Assembly: GCA_036337015.1 (NCBI GenBank)
Contig: JAYZEZ010000007.1
Location: forward strand, 434,001-498,000
Reading direction: 5' to 3'
From: Casp-alpha2 sp036337015
Lineage (GTDB): Bacteria > Pseudomonadota > Alphaproteobacteria > Rhodospirillales > Casp-alpha2
Length of the DNA: 64,000 nt
The notes beneath the pieces were generated by a model. It searched no databases and was not told the DNA's origin. It worked only from the letters and a program-made list of their open reading frames with translations. A program made the translations under genes and the position numbers. This document shows positions 17,580-25,395 of the stretch, in pieces. Every line of letters begins with the position of its first letter. The stretch's first letter is position 1.

Positions 17580-17607
17580 TTGCTTTTCTTAAGCAAAAGA
17601 TTTTTTT
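17580..17607. terminator. Hairpin with T tract between rpsT and the upstream small gene
   Basis: TTGCTT (17580-17585) and AAGCAA (17591-17596) form a six-base stem with a five-base loop, followed on the plus strand by AAGA and seven T. On the minus strand, where the genes lie, the T tract is poor (TCCTTT). It could stop antisense transcription or serve weakly as terminator for the gene ending at 17615. Confidence 0.3.
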
Positions 17608-17614
17608 ATTTAAA

Positions 17615-18004
17615 CTAATCAATAGATGGCTTGATTCGAAATACAGCAGTCAAATTAGAAGTAGCCTCTGACAGGGGAACAGGCCTTCTTATAACTTCAA
17701 GACTAAGAATTTCTCCTTCGCGCTTAAATATTCCAGATTCCTTTCGATACCAACCTAATTGTGGCAAAGTTTTATTATAAAAAGCTAGCAACTTATCTTG
17801 CGACAAAACACCAGTTGCGGAAACTTCAATGATACGGCCTCGAGCTGTTTCAAAAGCAACCCCGGAGTCCACAACCTCAAAAAGTCCATCCATAAGTGGC
17901 AAGTCATCAATAATGCTAAAAAACTTATATGAATCTTGCGACTGTAAAGATGAAACAGAAAAAAGCCCGGTGAAAATAAAAATGATTAAATACTTAAATT
18001 TCAT
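17615..18004 (-). CDS. Small secreted protein of unknown function
   Basis: A 129-residue protein. Residues 1-22 form a clear signal peptide (basic MKFKY, then hydrophobic core, ending near SSLQSQDS), so the mature protein of about 105 residues should be periplasmic or a lipid-free secreted protein; no lipobox cysteine is present. The mature part contains FFSIIDDLPLMDGL, RGRIIEVSATG, LAFYNKTLPQLGW and FKREGEILSLEVIRRP. This pattern, short beta segments followed by a C-terminal amphipathic region, recurs in small hypothetical proteins found next to mutM and ubiE in alphaproteobacteria, as I recall, but I assign no function. It follows mutM by 16 bases on the same strand. Confidence 0.75.
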   Translation of the reverse strand: MKFKYLIIFIFTGLFSVSSLQSQDSYKFFSIIDDLPLMDGLFEVVDSGVAFETARGRIIEVSATGVLSQDKLLAFYNKTLPQLGWYRKESGIFKREGEILSLEVIRRPVPLSEATSNLTAVFRIKPSID

Positions 18005-18020
18005 AAGCTAACTTATGTTA

Positions 18021-18863
18021 TTAACGTTGCTTGCGGGGGCAATAGAAAGTAGAACGCCCAGATTGTTTTATTTTTTTTATTCCCCCAGTTTTATTTACAT
18101 CACAGATGCAGCCAGGACAAGACTTGCCATCACGGCTGTAAACAGAAAAATAATGCTGAAAATAACCCAATTCACCATTCGGTTGAAGGTGATCTCGTAG
18201 CGATGCGCCACCAGCTTCAATAGCATCTAATAATACTTTACGAATTGAAGTAACAAGATCCTCAGCACGGCAACCTTTCACATTTGATGCCATACGATTT
18301 GGGGACAAACCCGCATGAAACAAGACTTCCGAAACATAAATGTTACCAAGCCCAGCAACTACTGACTGATCTAATAAAACCGTTTTTATTGGTGAACGCT
18401 TTTCATTCAACCGTCTTACTAAGTTAGGACCATTAAAGTCATTTGACAGTGGTTCAGGTCCCATATTTTTTAAAATCTTGGATTTCTTTAACGAGTTAGT
18501 TAATAACAAATCCATAAAGCCAAATCGGCGAGGATCATTAAACCGAATAGTTATACCGCCCTCAACTTCAAATGAAACATGATCATGAGGCTCTAGCTCC
18601 GGAGGATCAGTGGAAAAAATCCTAAAATGGCCTGACATGCCAAGGTGCGCGACTAAAGTCGTAAGACTATCTAACTCCACAAGCAAATATTTGCCACGCC
18701 TTCTTAACCGCTCCACACGTTTATTCTTAAGACTATCTTGAAAGCCATCCGGAAATGGAAATCTCAAATCCGGTCGCATTATACGAACTTTGGAAATTTT
18801 GCGTCCAAGAAGGACCTTTTCCAAGCCCATACGAACAGTTTCAACTTCAGGCAGTTCAGGCAT
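18021..18863 (-). CDS. mutM: Formamidopyrimidine-DNA glycosylase (MutM/Fpg)
   Basis: A base-excision repair glycosylase/AP lyase that removes 8-oxoguanine and formamidopyrimidines. The N terminus MPELPEVET gives the catalytic Pro2 and Glu3; LVAHLGMSGHF holds the conserved Lys/His region near residue 70; VAGLGNIYVSEVLF near 170 is the helix-two-turn-helix. The C-terminal zinc finger is odd: Cys249, Cys252 and Cys275 are present, but the position of the fourth cysteine (YCPRC in relatives) is Lys278 (YCPRKQR), an extra Cys254 follows the first pair, and the spacing to Cys275 is 22 residues rather than 16. The Arg270 of the DNA-contacting GRSTFYC is kept. It is divergent from ubiE with a 54-base gap. 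Confidence 0.94.
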   Translation of the reverse strand: MPELPEVETVRMGLEKVLLGRKISKVRIMRPDLRFPFPDGFQDSLKNKRVERLRRRGKYLLVELDSLTTLVAHLGMSGHFRIFSTDPPELEPHDHVSFEVEGGITIRFNDPRRFGFMDLLLTNSLKKSKILKNMGPEPLSNDFNGPNLVRRLNEKRSPIKTVLLDQSVVAGLGNIYVSEVLFHAGLSPNRMASNVKGCRAEDLVTSIRKVLLDAIEAGGASLRDHLQPNGELGYFQHYFSVYSRDGKSCPGCICDVNKTGGIKKIKQSGRSTFYCPRKQR

Positions 18864-18917
18864 AAAATACTACAAATCAAATCACTTCAAAAGTGGCGTC
18901 AAGAGATAGCTTAGGGT

Positions 18918-19703
18918 ATGTTAAAGCTTATGTCTAAACTTCAAAAAAACAACATTGAAAAAAACCAGAAAAAAAAGGCTTACTTTGGGTACCAAAGCGT
19001 TCCCATAAACAAAAAAACGCCGCTTGTACGTGAGGTCTTTGATACAGTAGCCCCAAAGTATGACTTAATGAATGATTTAATGAGTTTGGGAGTGCATCGT
19101 TTTTGGAAGCGAATAATGGTCAACTGGTTAGCTCCACAGAAAAATATGAAATTACTCGATGTAGGAGGAGGCACAGGAGATATTGCTCTACGCTTTTTAA
19201 ATAAAGGTGGTAGCGACGTAACTGTTCTTGAAATTAATGAAGAAATGCTAAAGGCCGGCCAAGAAAAAGCTTTAAATAAAGGAATTTTACATAATATTAG
19301 TTGGCTACAAGGCAATGCTGAAAATTTACCTTTTAAAAATTCATCTTTTGATGCTTATACCACCTCTTTTTGTATACGCAATGTCACCCATATAGACCAA
19401 GCCCTAACAGATGCATGCCGGGTACTTAAGCCAGGTGGTAGATTTATGTGCTTGGAATTTAGTCATGTTATGTTACCCGTTTTTGAAAAACTTTATGATT
19501 CCTATTCCTTTAAAGTTCTTCCTGTTTTGGGAGAATTGGTAGCTGGTGATCGAAATGCATATCAATATCTAGCGGAAAGCATCCGCCAATTTCCTGATCA
19601 AGATACTTTTGCTAAAATGATTAAAGCAGCTGGACTGAGACAGGTTAGAGTGCGCAACCTATCAGGTGGAATTGCAGCCATCCATTCAGCTTGGCGCATT
19701 TAA
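18918..19703 (+). CDS. ubiE: Demethylmenaquinone/2-polyprenyl-benzoquinol C-methyltransferase
   Basis: An SAM-dependent C-methyltransferase of ubiquinone (and menaquinone where present) synthesis. At 261 residues it carries a basic N-terminal extension, the motif VFDTVAPKYDLMNDLMSLGVHR near residue 37 (the conserved segment FDxVAxxYDxMND), the SAM-binding LLDVGGGTGDIALRFL near 75, TTSFCIRNVTHIDQAL near 150, FMCLEFSH near 178 and the diagnostic C-terminal NLSGGIAAIHSAWR. The start may be 18918 or the ATG at 18930. ubiB follows 13 bases later, as in most alphaproteobacteria. Confidence 0.95.
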   Translation: MLKLMSKLQKNNIEKNQKKKAYFGYQSVPINKKTPLVREVFDTVAPKYDLMNDLMSLGVHRFWKRIMVNWLAPQKNMKLLDVGGGTGDIALRFLNKGGSDVTVLEINEEMLKAGQEKALNKGILHNISWLQGNAENLPFKNSSFDAYTTSFCIRNVTHIDQALTDACRVLKPGGRFMCLEFSHVMLPVFEKLYDSYSFKVLPVLGELVAGDRNAYQYLAESIRQFPDQDTFAKMIKAAGLRQVRVRNLSGGIAAIHSAWRI

Positions 19704-19716
19704 GGCAGCTAACCCT

Positions 19717-21273
19717 GTGGCAAAGTCCTTTCAGAATTTATTTCGTCTTATTTTAATAGCCCGGATTCTAGCGCGGCATAATGCTCTATTTAGCCTTGAA
19801 GCCTTGGGCGCACCTCCCAGCATAATTCTTATTTTAAAAATTCTAGCAGTAGGTGTATCTGACAAAGGTAGTAGCAGTCTTCGCCCAGGACAACGGCTTG
19901 CGTGTGCTCTAAACGATGCTGGTCCCAGCTTCATCAAATTTGGCCAAGCAATGGCAACACGATCTGATATTCTTGGCGATGAATTTGCAAAAGACTTATC
20001 TGACTTACAAGACAAATTACCACCATTCGAAACTCCCAAAGCATGCGAAATAATCGAAAATGAATTTGGGAAACCTCTTGAAAAGCTTTTTTCCTTTTTT
20101 GAGGAAAAGCCAGTTGCTGCTGCTTCAATTTCCCAGGTTCATTTTGCTATTACAACAGAAGGCGCAGAAGTAGCAGTTAAAATTTTAAGACCAGGTATCG
20201 AAAAAGCATTTAAACGTGACCTAGATCTCATGCGATGGATTGCAAACACAATCATTTTCGTTAAGCCAGATTTAAAACGCCTCAAACCCGTTCAATCTAT
20301 CGAGGCATTAGCCGAAACGGTAGAATTTGAAATGGATCTTCGTTTTGAAGCTGCCGCTGCAGGGGAAATAAATGAAAATTTTAAAAACGATTCCAACTTT
20401 CATGTGCCCGAAGTCGACTGGAAACGAACGGGACGACGGGTGCTAACCACTGAACGCTTATCTGGTGTTCCTCTAGATCAACGAGAAGAAATCATTGCGG
20501 CTGGACACGATCCGGAAAAAGTTTTGAGAAAAGCTGCGGAAGCTTCATTCATGCAAGTTTTTCGTGACGGTTTTTTTCACGCTGACGTTCATCCCGGAAA
20601 CTTGTTCGTTTTGGAAACAGGCGCTATAGGCGCTGTTGATTTTGGCATCATGGGAAGGCTAGATCTAAAAACGAGACGTTGGTTAGGCGAGCTACTAATA
20701 GCATTTTTATCTCGTGATTATAGACGAGCAGCAGAAATACATTTTGAGGCTGAAATTATACCACGTGATAAGTCCGTTGATTCTTTTGCACAAGCTTGCC
20801 GATCTATAGCCGAACCAATTCTTGACCTCCCACAAAATGAAATCTCCATCGCACGTTTATTAGGCCATTTGTTCAAAATTACAAAAAATTTTCAAATGGA
20901 AGCCCAACCGCAACTATTATTACTTCAAAAAACGATGCTTGTAGCTGAGGGTACTGGACGGAAACTCGCACCAAAAGCAAATATGTGGCTTCTTGCTCGC
21001 CCTTTGATAGAGACCTGGATGCAAGAATCTCTTAGCCCCGAATCCCAAATAAGAGAAAAAATTGAGGATATTGCTCAATCTGTCTTAAGATTACCATCGG
21101 TTCTAGATAAATTGGAAAAAAACGCTACCATGTTATCTAAGGGCTACTTAAGTCTTCATCCAGAAACTATAGAGGCGTTAAGCGAGCGCAGCTCAAACAA
21201 AAATCATAAAGTTCTTAGTTGGATAGTCCTATATGCTTTGATAGGCACACTCGCATTAATAGCAATGTCTTAA
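19717..21273 (+). CDS. ubiB: Ubiquinone biosynthesis ADCK-family kinase-like protein
   Basis: A membrane-anchored atypical kinase/ATPase needed for ubiquinone synthesis. It shows the family KxGQ motif in FIKFGQAMATRSD near residue 75, the nucleotide-binding AVKILRPG near 155, DGFFHADVHPGNLF near 285 and AVDFGIMGRLD near 305, and ends with a hydrophobic helix (last 20 residues) as expected for UbiB. I prefer the GTG at 19717, giving the usual short N terminus LFRLILIARILARHNALF and 518 residues; the frame is open back to 19666 inside ubiE, so a longer form starting with GTG is possible. It is almost certainly co-transcribed with ubiE. Confidence 0.94.
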   Translation: MAKSFQNLFRLILIARILARHNALFSLEALGAPPSIILILKILAVGVSDKGSSSLRPGQRLACALNDAGPSFIKFGQAMATRSDILGDEFAKDLSDLQDKLPPFETPKACEIIENEFGKPLEKLFSFFEEKPVAAASISQVHFAITTEGAEVAVKILRPGIEKAFKRDLDLMRWIANTIIFVKPDLKRLKPVQSIEALAETVEFEMDLRFEAAAAGEINENFKNDSNFHVPEVDWKRTGRRVLTTERLSGVPLDQREEIIAAGHDPEKVLRKAAEASFMQVFRDGFFHADVHPGNLFVLETGAIGAVDFGIMGRLDLKTRRWLGELLIAFLSRDYRRAAEIHFEAEIIPRDKSVDSFAQACRSIAEPILDLPQNEISIARLLGHLFKITKNFQMEAQPQLLLLQKTMLVAEGTGRKLAPKANMWLLARPLIETWMQESLSPESQIREKIEDIAQSVLRLPSVLDKLEKNATMLSKGYLSLHPETIEALSERSSNKNHKVLSWIVLYALIGTLALIAMS

Positions 21274-21453
21274 ATATTTTTCCTTAAATCAAGGGGGTCT
21301 AAATAAAGATTTAAAAAACTTTAATCTATTAAACGAAAAAACGTCTGTGTATAAAATACCACCAACTAGCAGGCTTGCGCAGATAGCTGCACCACATTAA
21401 ATTAATAATATCACTTTTTCGTTCAAAATTTTAATTTTTAGGAAGCATCAAAG

Positions 21454-22677
21454 ATGCTCAAAAGCTCAATGCTTAATGGCAAAAAAATTCTTCTAATTGT
21501 CTCAGGCGGAATCGCTGCATACAAAAGTCCCGATCTTGTGAGAAACTTAAGAAAACGAGGAGCAGAAGTTAGCTGCATACTAACCCATAGTGGCGCAGAG
21601 TTTGTCACAGCATTAACATTAAGTACTGTTTGCGAAGACAAAGTTTATGAGAATTTATCATCACTTACTGACAAATCAAAAATTGGTCATATAAGCCTAT
21701 CTCGTGATGCTGATTTAGTACTAGTAGCCCCTGCAACAGCTAACATCATTGCAAAGATGTCAACCGGTATAGCCGATGATTTAGCAACAACGGCCTTACT
21801 GGCAAATGATAAAACAGTGATGTGCGCACCTGCTATGAATTTGCAAATGTGGAATAATTTAGCAACACAGAACAATATAGAAACTCTAACCAACCGTGGC
21901 GTCAAATTTATTGGCCCAGAGGAAGGAGAAATGGCTTGTGGTGAATGGGGCTTGGGTAGAATGTCAGAACCGGAAGAAATCGTAGAAAGTATAGAAAGGT
22001 TTTTTCACCACAGTCTAATATTAGAAGGAACAAGAGCCTTAGTTACTAGTGGCCCTACATACGAATCTATTGACCCCGTTCGATTTATAGCTAACCGTTC
22101 TTCCGGAAAACAAGGCCATGCAATTGCCTCTGCTCTTTCTCACCTTGGATCTCAAACCACACTAGTTTCCGGTCCAACAAATCAACCGGATCCTGGTGGT
22201 GTCAATATGATCAAGGTGGAAAGTGCAAATCAAATGTTAGAAGCCTGCATAGAATCACTCCCAACTAATATAGCAGTACTGGCTGCTGCAGTGTCTGACT
22301 GGCGCCCCAAAAAGTGTCTTACTAGAAAATTAAAAAAAATTCAGGATCAACAACCACCTGACATATTGCTAAAAGAGAACCCAGATATTCTTTCATATCT
22401 CAGCAAACTAAGCAATTCACGACCAGAGCTTGTTGTTGGATTTGCAGCAGAAACAGAAAACATACGTAAAAATGCCATATCAAAACGAACCAAAAAGGGT
22501 TGCGATTGGATCGTTGCTAACAATGTCTCGCCTGAGGCAAAAACTTTTGCAGGCGATAAAAATACAGTTCACCTTGTTACTAAAGATGGAGTTGAGGACT
22601 GGCCAGAACTATCTAAAATAGCGGTTGCAGAACGGTTAGCCAATAAGATTGCAAAAACCCTAGTAAAAATAAATTAG
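21454..22677 (+). CDS. coaBC: Phosphopantothenoylcysteine decarboxylase / phosphopantothenate-cysteine ligase
   Basis: A bifunctional enzyme of coenzyme A synthesis. The N-terminal CoaC part (about residues 1-190) shows GGIAAYKSPDLVRNL, the PAMN motif in APAMNLQMW and the catalytic-cysteine motif MACGEWGLGRM. The C-terminal CoaB part (about 195-407) shows VTSGPTYESIDPVRFIANRS, RSSGKQGHAIA, ILAAAVSDW-like LAAAVSDWRPKK, and KKGCDWIVANNV. The 407-residue length is standard. The start is ATG 21454, or the ATG at 21469. It is 180 bases after ubiB and 14 before dut; coaBC-dut is a common pair. Confidence 0.96.
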   Translation: MLKSSMLNGKKILLIVSGGIAAYKSPDLVRNLRKRGAEVSCILTHSGAEFVTALTLSTVCEDKVYENLSSLTDKSKIGHISLSRDADLVLVAPATANIIAKMSTGIADDLATTALLANDKTVMCAPAMNLQMWNNLATQNNIETLTNRGVKFIGPEEGEMACGEWGLGRMSEPEEIVESIERFFHHSLILEGTRALVTSGPTYESIDPVRFIANRSSGKQGHAIASALSHLGSQTTLVSGPTNQPDPGGVNMIKVESANQMLEACIESLPTNIAVLAAAVSDWRPKKCLTRKLKKIQDQQPPDILLKENPDILSYLSKLSNSRPELVVGFAAETENIRKNAISKRTKKGCDWIVANNVSPEAKTFAGDKNTVHLVTKDGVEDWPELSKIAVAERLANKIAKTLVKIN

Positions 22678-22691
22678 AAACTATTTAGTAA

Positions 22692-23174
22692 ATGGTACCT
22701 AGAATTAAAGAAAATTTGAATAAAGACAGTCGTATTTTAGTAAAGCGATTGCCGCATGGGGCAAACCTTGAATTGCCGACCTTGGCTACGCCAGGCAGTG
22801 CTGGAGCGGACTTGTTAGCAGCCTTACAAGAGCCTATTTCAATAGCTCCTAGTGCCCGTACATTAATTCCTACAGGAATTTCAATCCAACTTCCTTTTGG
22901 GTTTGAAGCCCAAATTAGACCTCGTTCGGGACTCGCTATTAATAACGGTTTAACCATTCTTAACAGCCCTGGAACTATAGATTCAGATTATCGGGGGGAA
23001 ATAAAAGTTATATTAGCTAATTTAAGCTCAAAACCTGTCAGCATAAAACGAGGCATGCGCATAGCCCAATTAATAATAGCTCCCATAATACAACCTATTT
23101 GGGAGGAAGTTACTGAGCTCGAAGACACAAAACGGGGGAAAGATGGGTTTGGTTCAACTGGCTTTAGTACATAA
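22692..23174 (+). CDS. dut: Deoxyuridine 5'-triphosphate nucleotidohydrolase (dUTPase)
   Basis: A trimeric dUTPase that keeps uracil out of DNA and supplies dUMP. At 160 residues it has the five family motifs: TPGSAGADL near residue 38, a PTGISIQLP stretch near 68, RSGLAINNGLTILNSPGTID near 82 (with the conserved GxDxDYRGE following as DSDYRGEI), and the C-terminal Gly-rich arm RGKDGFGSTG. It follows coaBC by 14 bases. Nothing unusual is visible apart from a 35-residue N-terminal stretch slightly longer than in E. coli. Confidence 0.95.
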   Translation: MVPRIKENLNKDSRILVKRLPHGANLELPTLATPGSAGADLLAALQEPISIAPSARTLIPTGISIQLPFGFEAQIRPRSGLAINNGLTILNSPGTIDSDYRGEIKVILANLSSKPVSIKRGMRIAQLIIAPIIQPIWEEVTELEDTKRGKDGFGSTGFST

Positions 23175-23290
23175 AAAATTGTTAAATTTTAAAATACTTT
23201 TTAAAATCAAAGCTGTGCCTAACATTTTCTATAATTTTAAACCCCAATTAGTTCAAAGTCGTAAATTTAATCCTAATTGAAACACATGAC

Positions 23291-24106
23291 TTGGAAATTA
23301 AAACGTTGACCTTTAACGAAGACCAAATCAACCGATATGCCCGCCATATTTTACTTCCAGAAATTGGTGGTACAGGTCAAGAAAAACTTCTGAACTCCAG
23401 GGTTCTAGTAATTGGAGCAGGTGGAATTGGTTCACCCTTACTTTTATACCTTGCAGCAGCCGGCATTGGGACACTTGGTGTGATTGATGATGATACAGTT
23501 GACCTATCAAATCTACAACGCCAGATAGTTCATTCAACAAACACTATTGATATGCCAAAAGTAGAAAGTGCTGCACAATCTATTGCAGCCATAAATCCGG
23601 ATGTCACATTTTTACCTATTAACGACAGGATTGGGCCCAAAAATGCCCTAAAATTATTTTCTGATTATGATATTATAGCTGATGGATCAGATAATTTTAC
23701 TACACGATTTTTAGTTAATGATGCCAGCTATCTAGCAAAAAAAACATTAGTATCTGCAGCTATTTTGCGATTTGACGCTCAGATATATACATTTAAGGCG
23801 TTTAAAAATGGAGAAAATAATACACACGGACCATGTTATCGTTGCATATTCCCAACCCCCCCACCTGATGGCCAGATACCAAGCTGTTCTGAAGCCGGCG
23901 TATTAGGAGCAATATGTGGCATGGCTGGTTCTCTCCAAGCTGTTGAAGTGATAAAAGAGATTCTTGAAATCGGTGAAAGCCTTTCCGGGTCACTTTTAAT
24001 TTATGACGGTCTTACCACCACTTTCCGCAAAATTGGTATTAAGCCTGACCCATCTTGTCAGTTGTGTGGGGAAAAACCATTTATTAATAATTTAGAGTCT
24101 AATTAA
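23291..24106 (+). CDS. moeB: MoeB/ThiF-type E1-like adenylyltransferase
   Basis: An E1-like enzyme that adenylates the C terminus of a small sulfur carrier (MoaD or ThiS). The 271-residue protein has the Rossmann motif VIGAGGIGSP near residue 40, the Arg/Asp region SNLQRQIVH near 73, ADGSDNFTTRFLVND near 130, a zinc site formed by CYRC (182/185) and CQLC (256/259), and Cys199 in SCSEAGV as the likely catalytic cysteine. It lacks a C-terminal rhodanese domain, so sulfur transfer needs a partner. The start is TTG at 23291, with another TTG at 23306 as alternative. MoeB versus ThiF cannot be settled from this sequence. A DsrE-like gene follows 25 bases later. Confidence 0.85.
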   Translation: MEIKTLTFNEDQINRYARHILLPEIGGTGQEKLLNSRVLVIGAGGIGSPLLLYLAAAGIGTLGVIDDDTVDLSNLQRQIVHSTNTIDMPKVESAAQSIAAINPDVTFLPINDRIGPKNALKLFSDYDIIADGSDNFTTRFLVNDASYLAKKTLVSAAILRFDAQIYTFKAFKNGENNTHGPCYRCIFPTPPPDGQIPSCSEAGVLGAICGMAGSLQAVEVIKEILEIGESLSGSLLIYDGLTTTFRKIGIKPDPSCQLCGEKPFINNLESN

Positions 24107-24131
24107 AATTAATTGTAGTAGGCGGCACCCT

Positions 24132-24572
24132 ATGGAAAAATTATCCATAATCATATATAGTGGTTTCTACGATAAAATCCATTATGCCTTGGTTCTAGCT
24201 TCAGCAGCGGCTGCCATAGGTCGTCCGGTAACACTTTTTTTCACTATGGGTGCATGTAGGGCACTAAAGAAATCTGATTCTAATAAATTCCCAGCATGGA
24301 GATGTTTACCTCTTAGTGAAGAACCCCAATATAAAACAGTTAATGATGGAGGTATGCTTGACGACCAATTTGCTGCTAAAAATTTAGCTACTTTTGATGA
24401 ATTATTACAATCCTGTTTACAATTTGGTGTTAAATTCATGGTCTGTGAAATGGGACTGAGGGCGGAAGAGATAACTACAAATTCGCTTCGAACTGACATT
24501 AAATTTGAAGAGGGAGGCGTTGTAACTTTTTTAAATGATACTTCTAAAGATGGCACTGTTATATTTATCTAA
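24132..24572 (+). CDS. DsrE/DsrF-like family protein
   Basis: A 146-residue protein with the outline of the DsrE/TusD fold: IIIYSGFYDKIHYALVLASAAAAIG at the start, PVTLFFTMGACRAL near 32, and FGVKFMVCEMGLRAEEI near 98. Cys105 in MVCEMG lies where sulfur-carrying DsrE/TusD proteins have their active cysteine, so a role in relaying persulfide sulfur is plausible but not shown. It follows the E1-like gene by 25 bases on the same strand, which suggests a shared sulfur-transfer task. Its 3' end overlaps the convergent aminotransferase gene by eight bases. Confidence 0.75.
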   Translation: MEKLSIIIYSGFYDKIHYALVLASAAAAIGRPVTLFFTMGACRALKKSDSNKFPAWRCLPLSEEPQYKTVNDGGMLDDQFAAKNLATFDELLQSCLQFGVKFMVCEMGLRAEEITTNSLRTDIKFEEGGVVTFLNDTSKDGTVIFI

Positions 24573-25395
24573 TTTTCATTAGTAAATCTTGTGCCTGGCG
24601 TACAACATTTCCTACGTTACCATCACCTATCTTCTTTCTATTAATTGAAATTATAGGTTTGACTGATAGGCTGTTTGTTAAAAAAGCCTCGCTTACATCA
24701 TCCAACTCAGCAGGCAATAAAGACCTTTCTATACCATTTAATCTCCTAATAACTTCAGCTCGCATTATGCCACCTAAGCAACCATCGCTTTCTGGTGGTG
24801 TCACTAATTTTCCTTTTAAAATTACAAATAGATTAGAAGAAGATGCACAAACCAGTTTTCCCGTTCCGTTCAGCAACAAAGCATCATCTGCACCTCTCTC
24901 CTTCGCTTCCATTAAAGCAAGTATGTTGTCTAAGTAATTAAGGCTCTTAATGCGGCTTAGGAGGGAGTGTTCGTTGCGTCGTGTTTTTCTCACAATCACA
25001 ACATTCACACTTTCCAAGGCATCAAATCCTTCTAAATATTTCGTGGCGGATATAATTAGACTGGGCATAACTTTTTTGGGTGGGGCAAGACCTCTAGGTG
25101 ACGGACCTCTAGTCAATGTCAACCTGACAATCCCATCATTAATGTCATTCGCCTTAACAACACTATTAATCGCATCGATCAAATCTATGTCTGCCATTGG
25201 CATTTTGATGCCAATAATGCTCGCACCACTAACAAGTCTAGATAAATGAGCATCTAATAGTATCATACTTCCACTTCTTACAGCTAATGTTTCAAATACC
25301 CCATCTCCTAGAATTAACCCTCTATCAAAGGGATTAATACTTTCACATGGAACTTCCGAAGAATTAGCCAGCCGACCATTTATATAAATTTTCAC
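24565..25395 (-). CDS. pabC: Class IV aminotransferase family, probable aminodeoxychorismate lyase
   Basis: A fold-type IV PLP enzyme of 276 residues. Family landmarks are DRGLILGDGVFETLAV near residue 23, the PLP-lysine region SRIKSLNYLDNILALMEA near 145 (Lys within IKSLNYL), ALLLNGTGKLVCASSSNLFVI near 172, and the C-terminal EAFLTNSLSVKPI near 236. It overlaps the pabB stop by four bases, so it most likely releases 4-aminobenzoate from aminodeoxychorismate for folate. Class IV members also include branched-chain and D-amino-acid aminotransferases, and the call rests on this neighbour rather than on substrate residues. Confidence 0.82.
   Translation of the reverse strand: MKIYINGRLANSSEVPCESINPFDRGLILGDGVFETLAVRSGSMILLDAHLSRLVSGASIIGIKMPMADIDLIDAINSVVKANDINDGIVRLTLTRGPSPRGLAPPKKVMPSLIISATKYLEGFDALESVNVVIVRKTRRNEHSLLSRIKSLNYLDNILALMEAKERGADDALLLNGTGKLVCASSSNLFVILKGKLVTPPESDGCLGGIMRAEVIRRLNGIERSLLPAELDDVSEAFLTNSLSVKPIISINRKKIGDGNVGNVVRQAQDLLMKIR

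Noticed and set aside
18021..18060. Frameshift at the mutM 3' end explaining the missing cysteine
   Set aside because: The reading frame keeps GRSTFYCPR and QR at the end with only one codon changed (AAG for a Cys codon); no insertion or deletion is needed.
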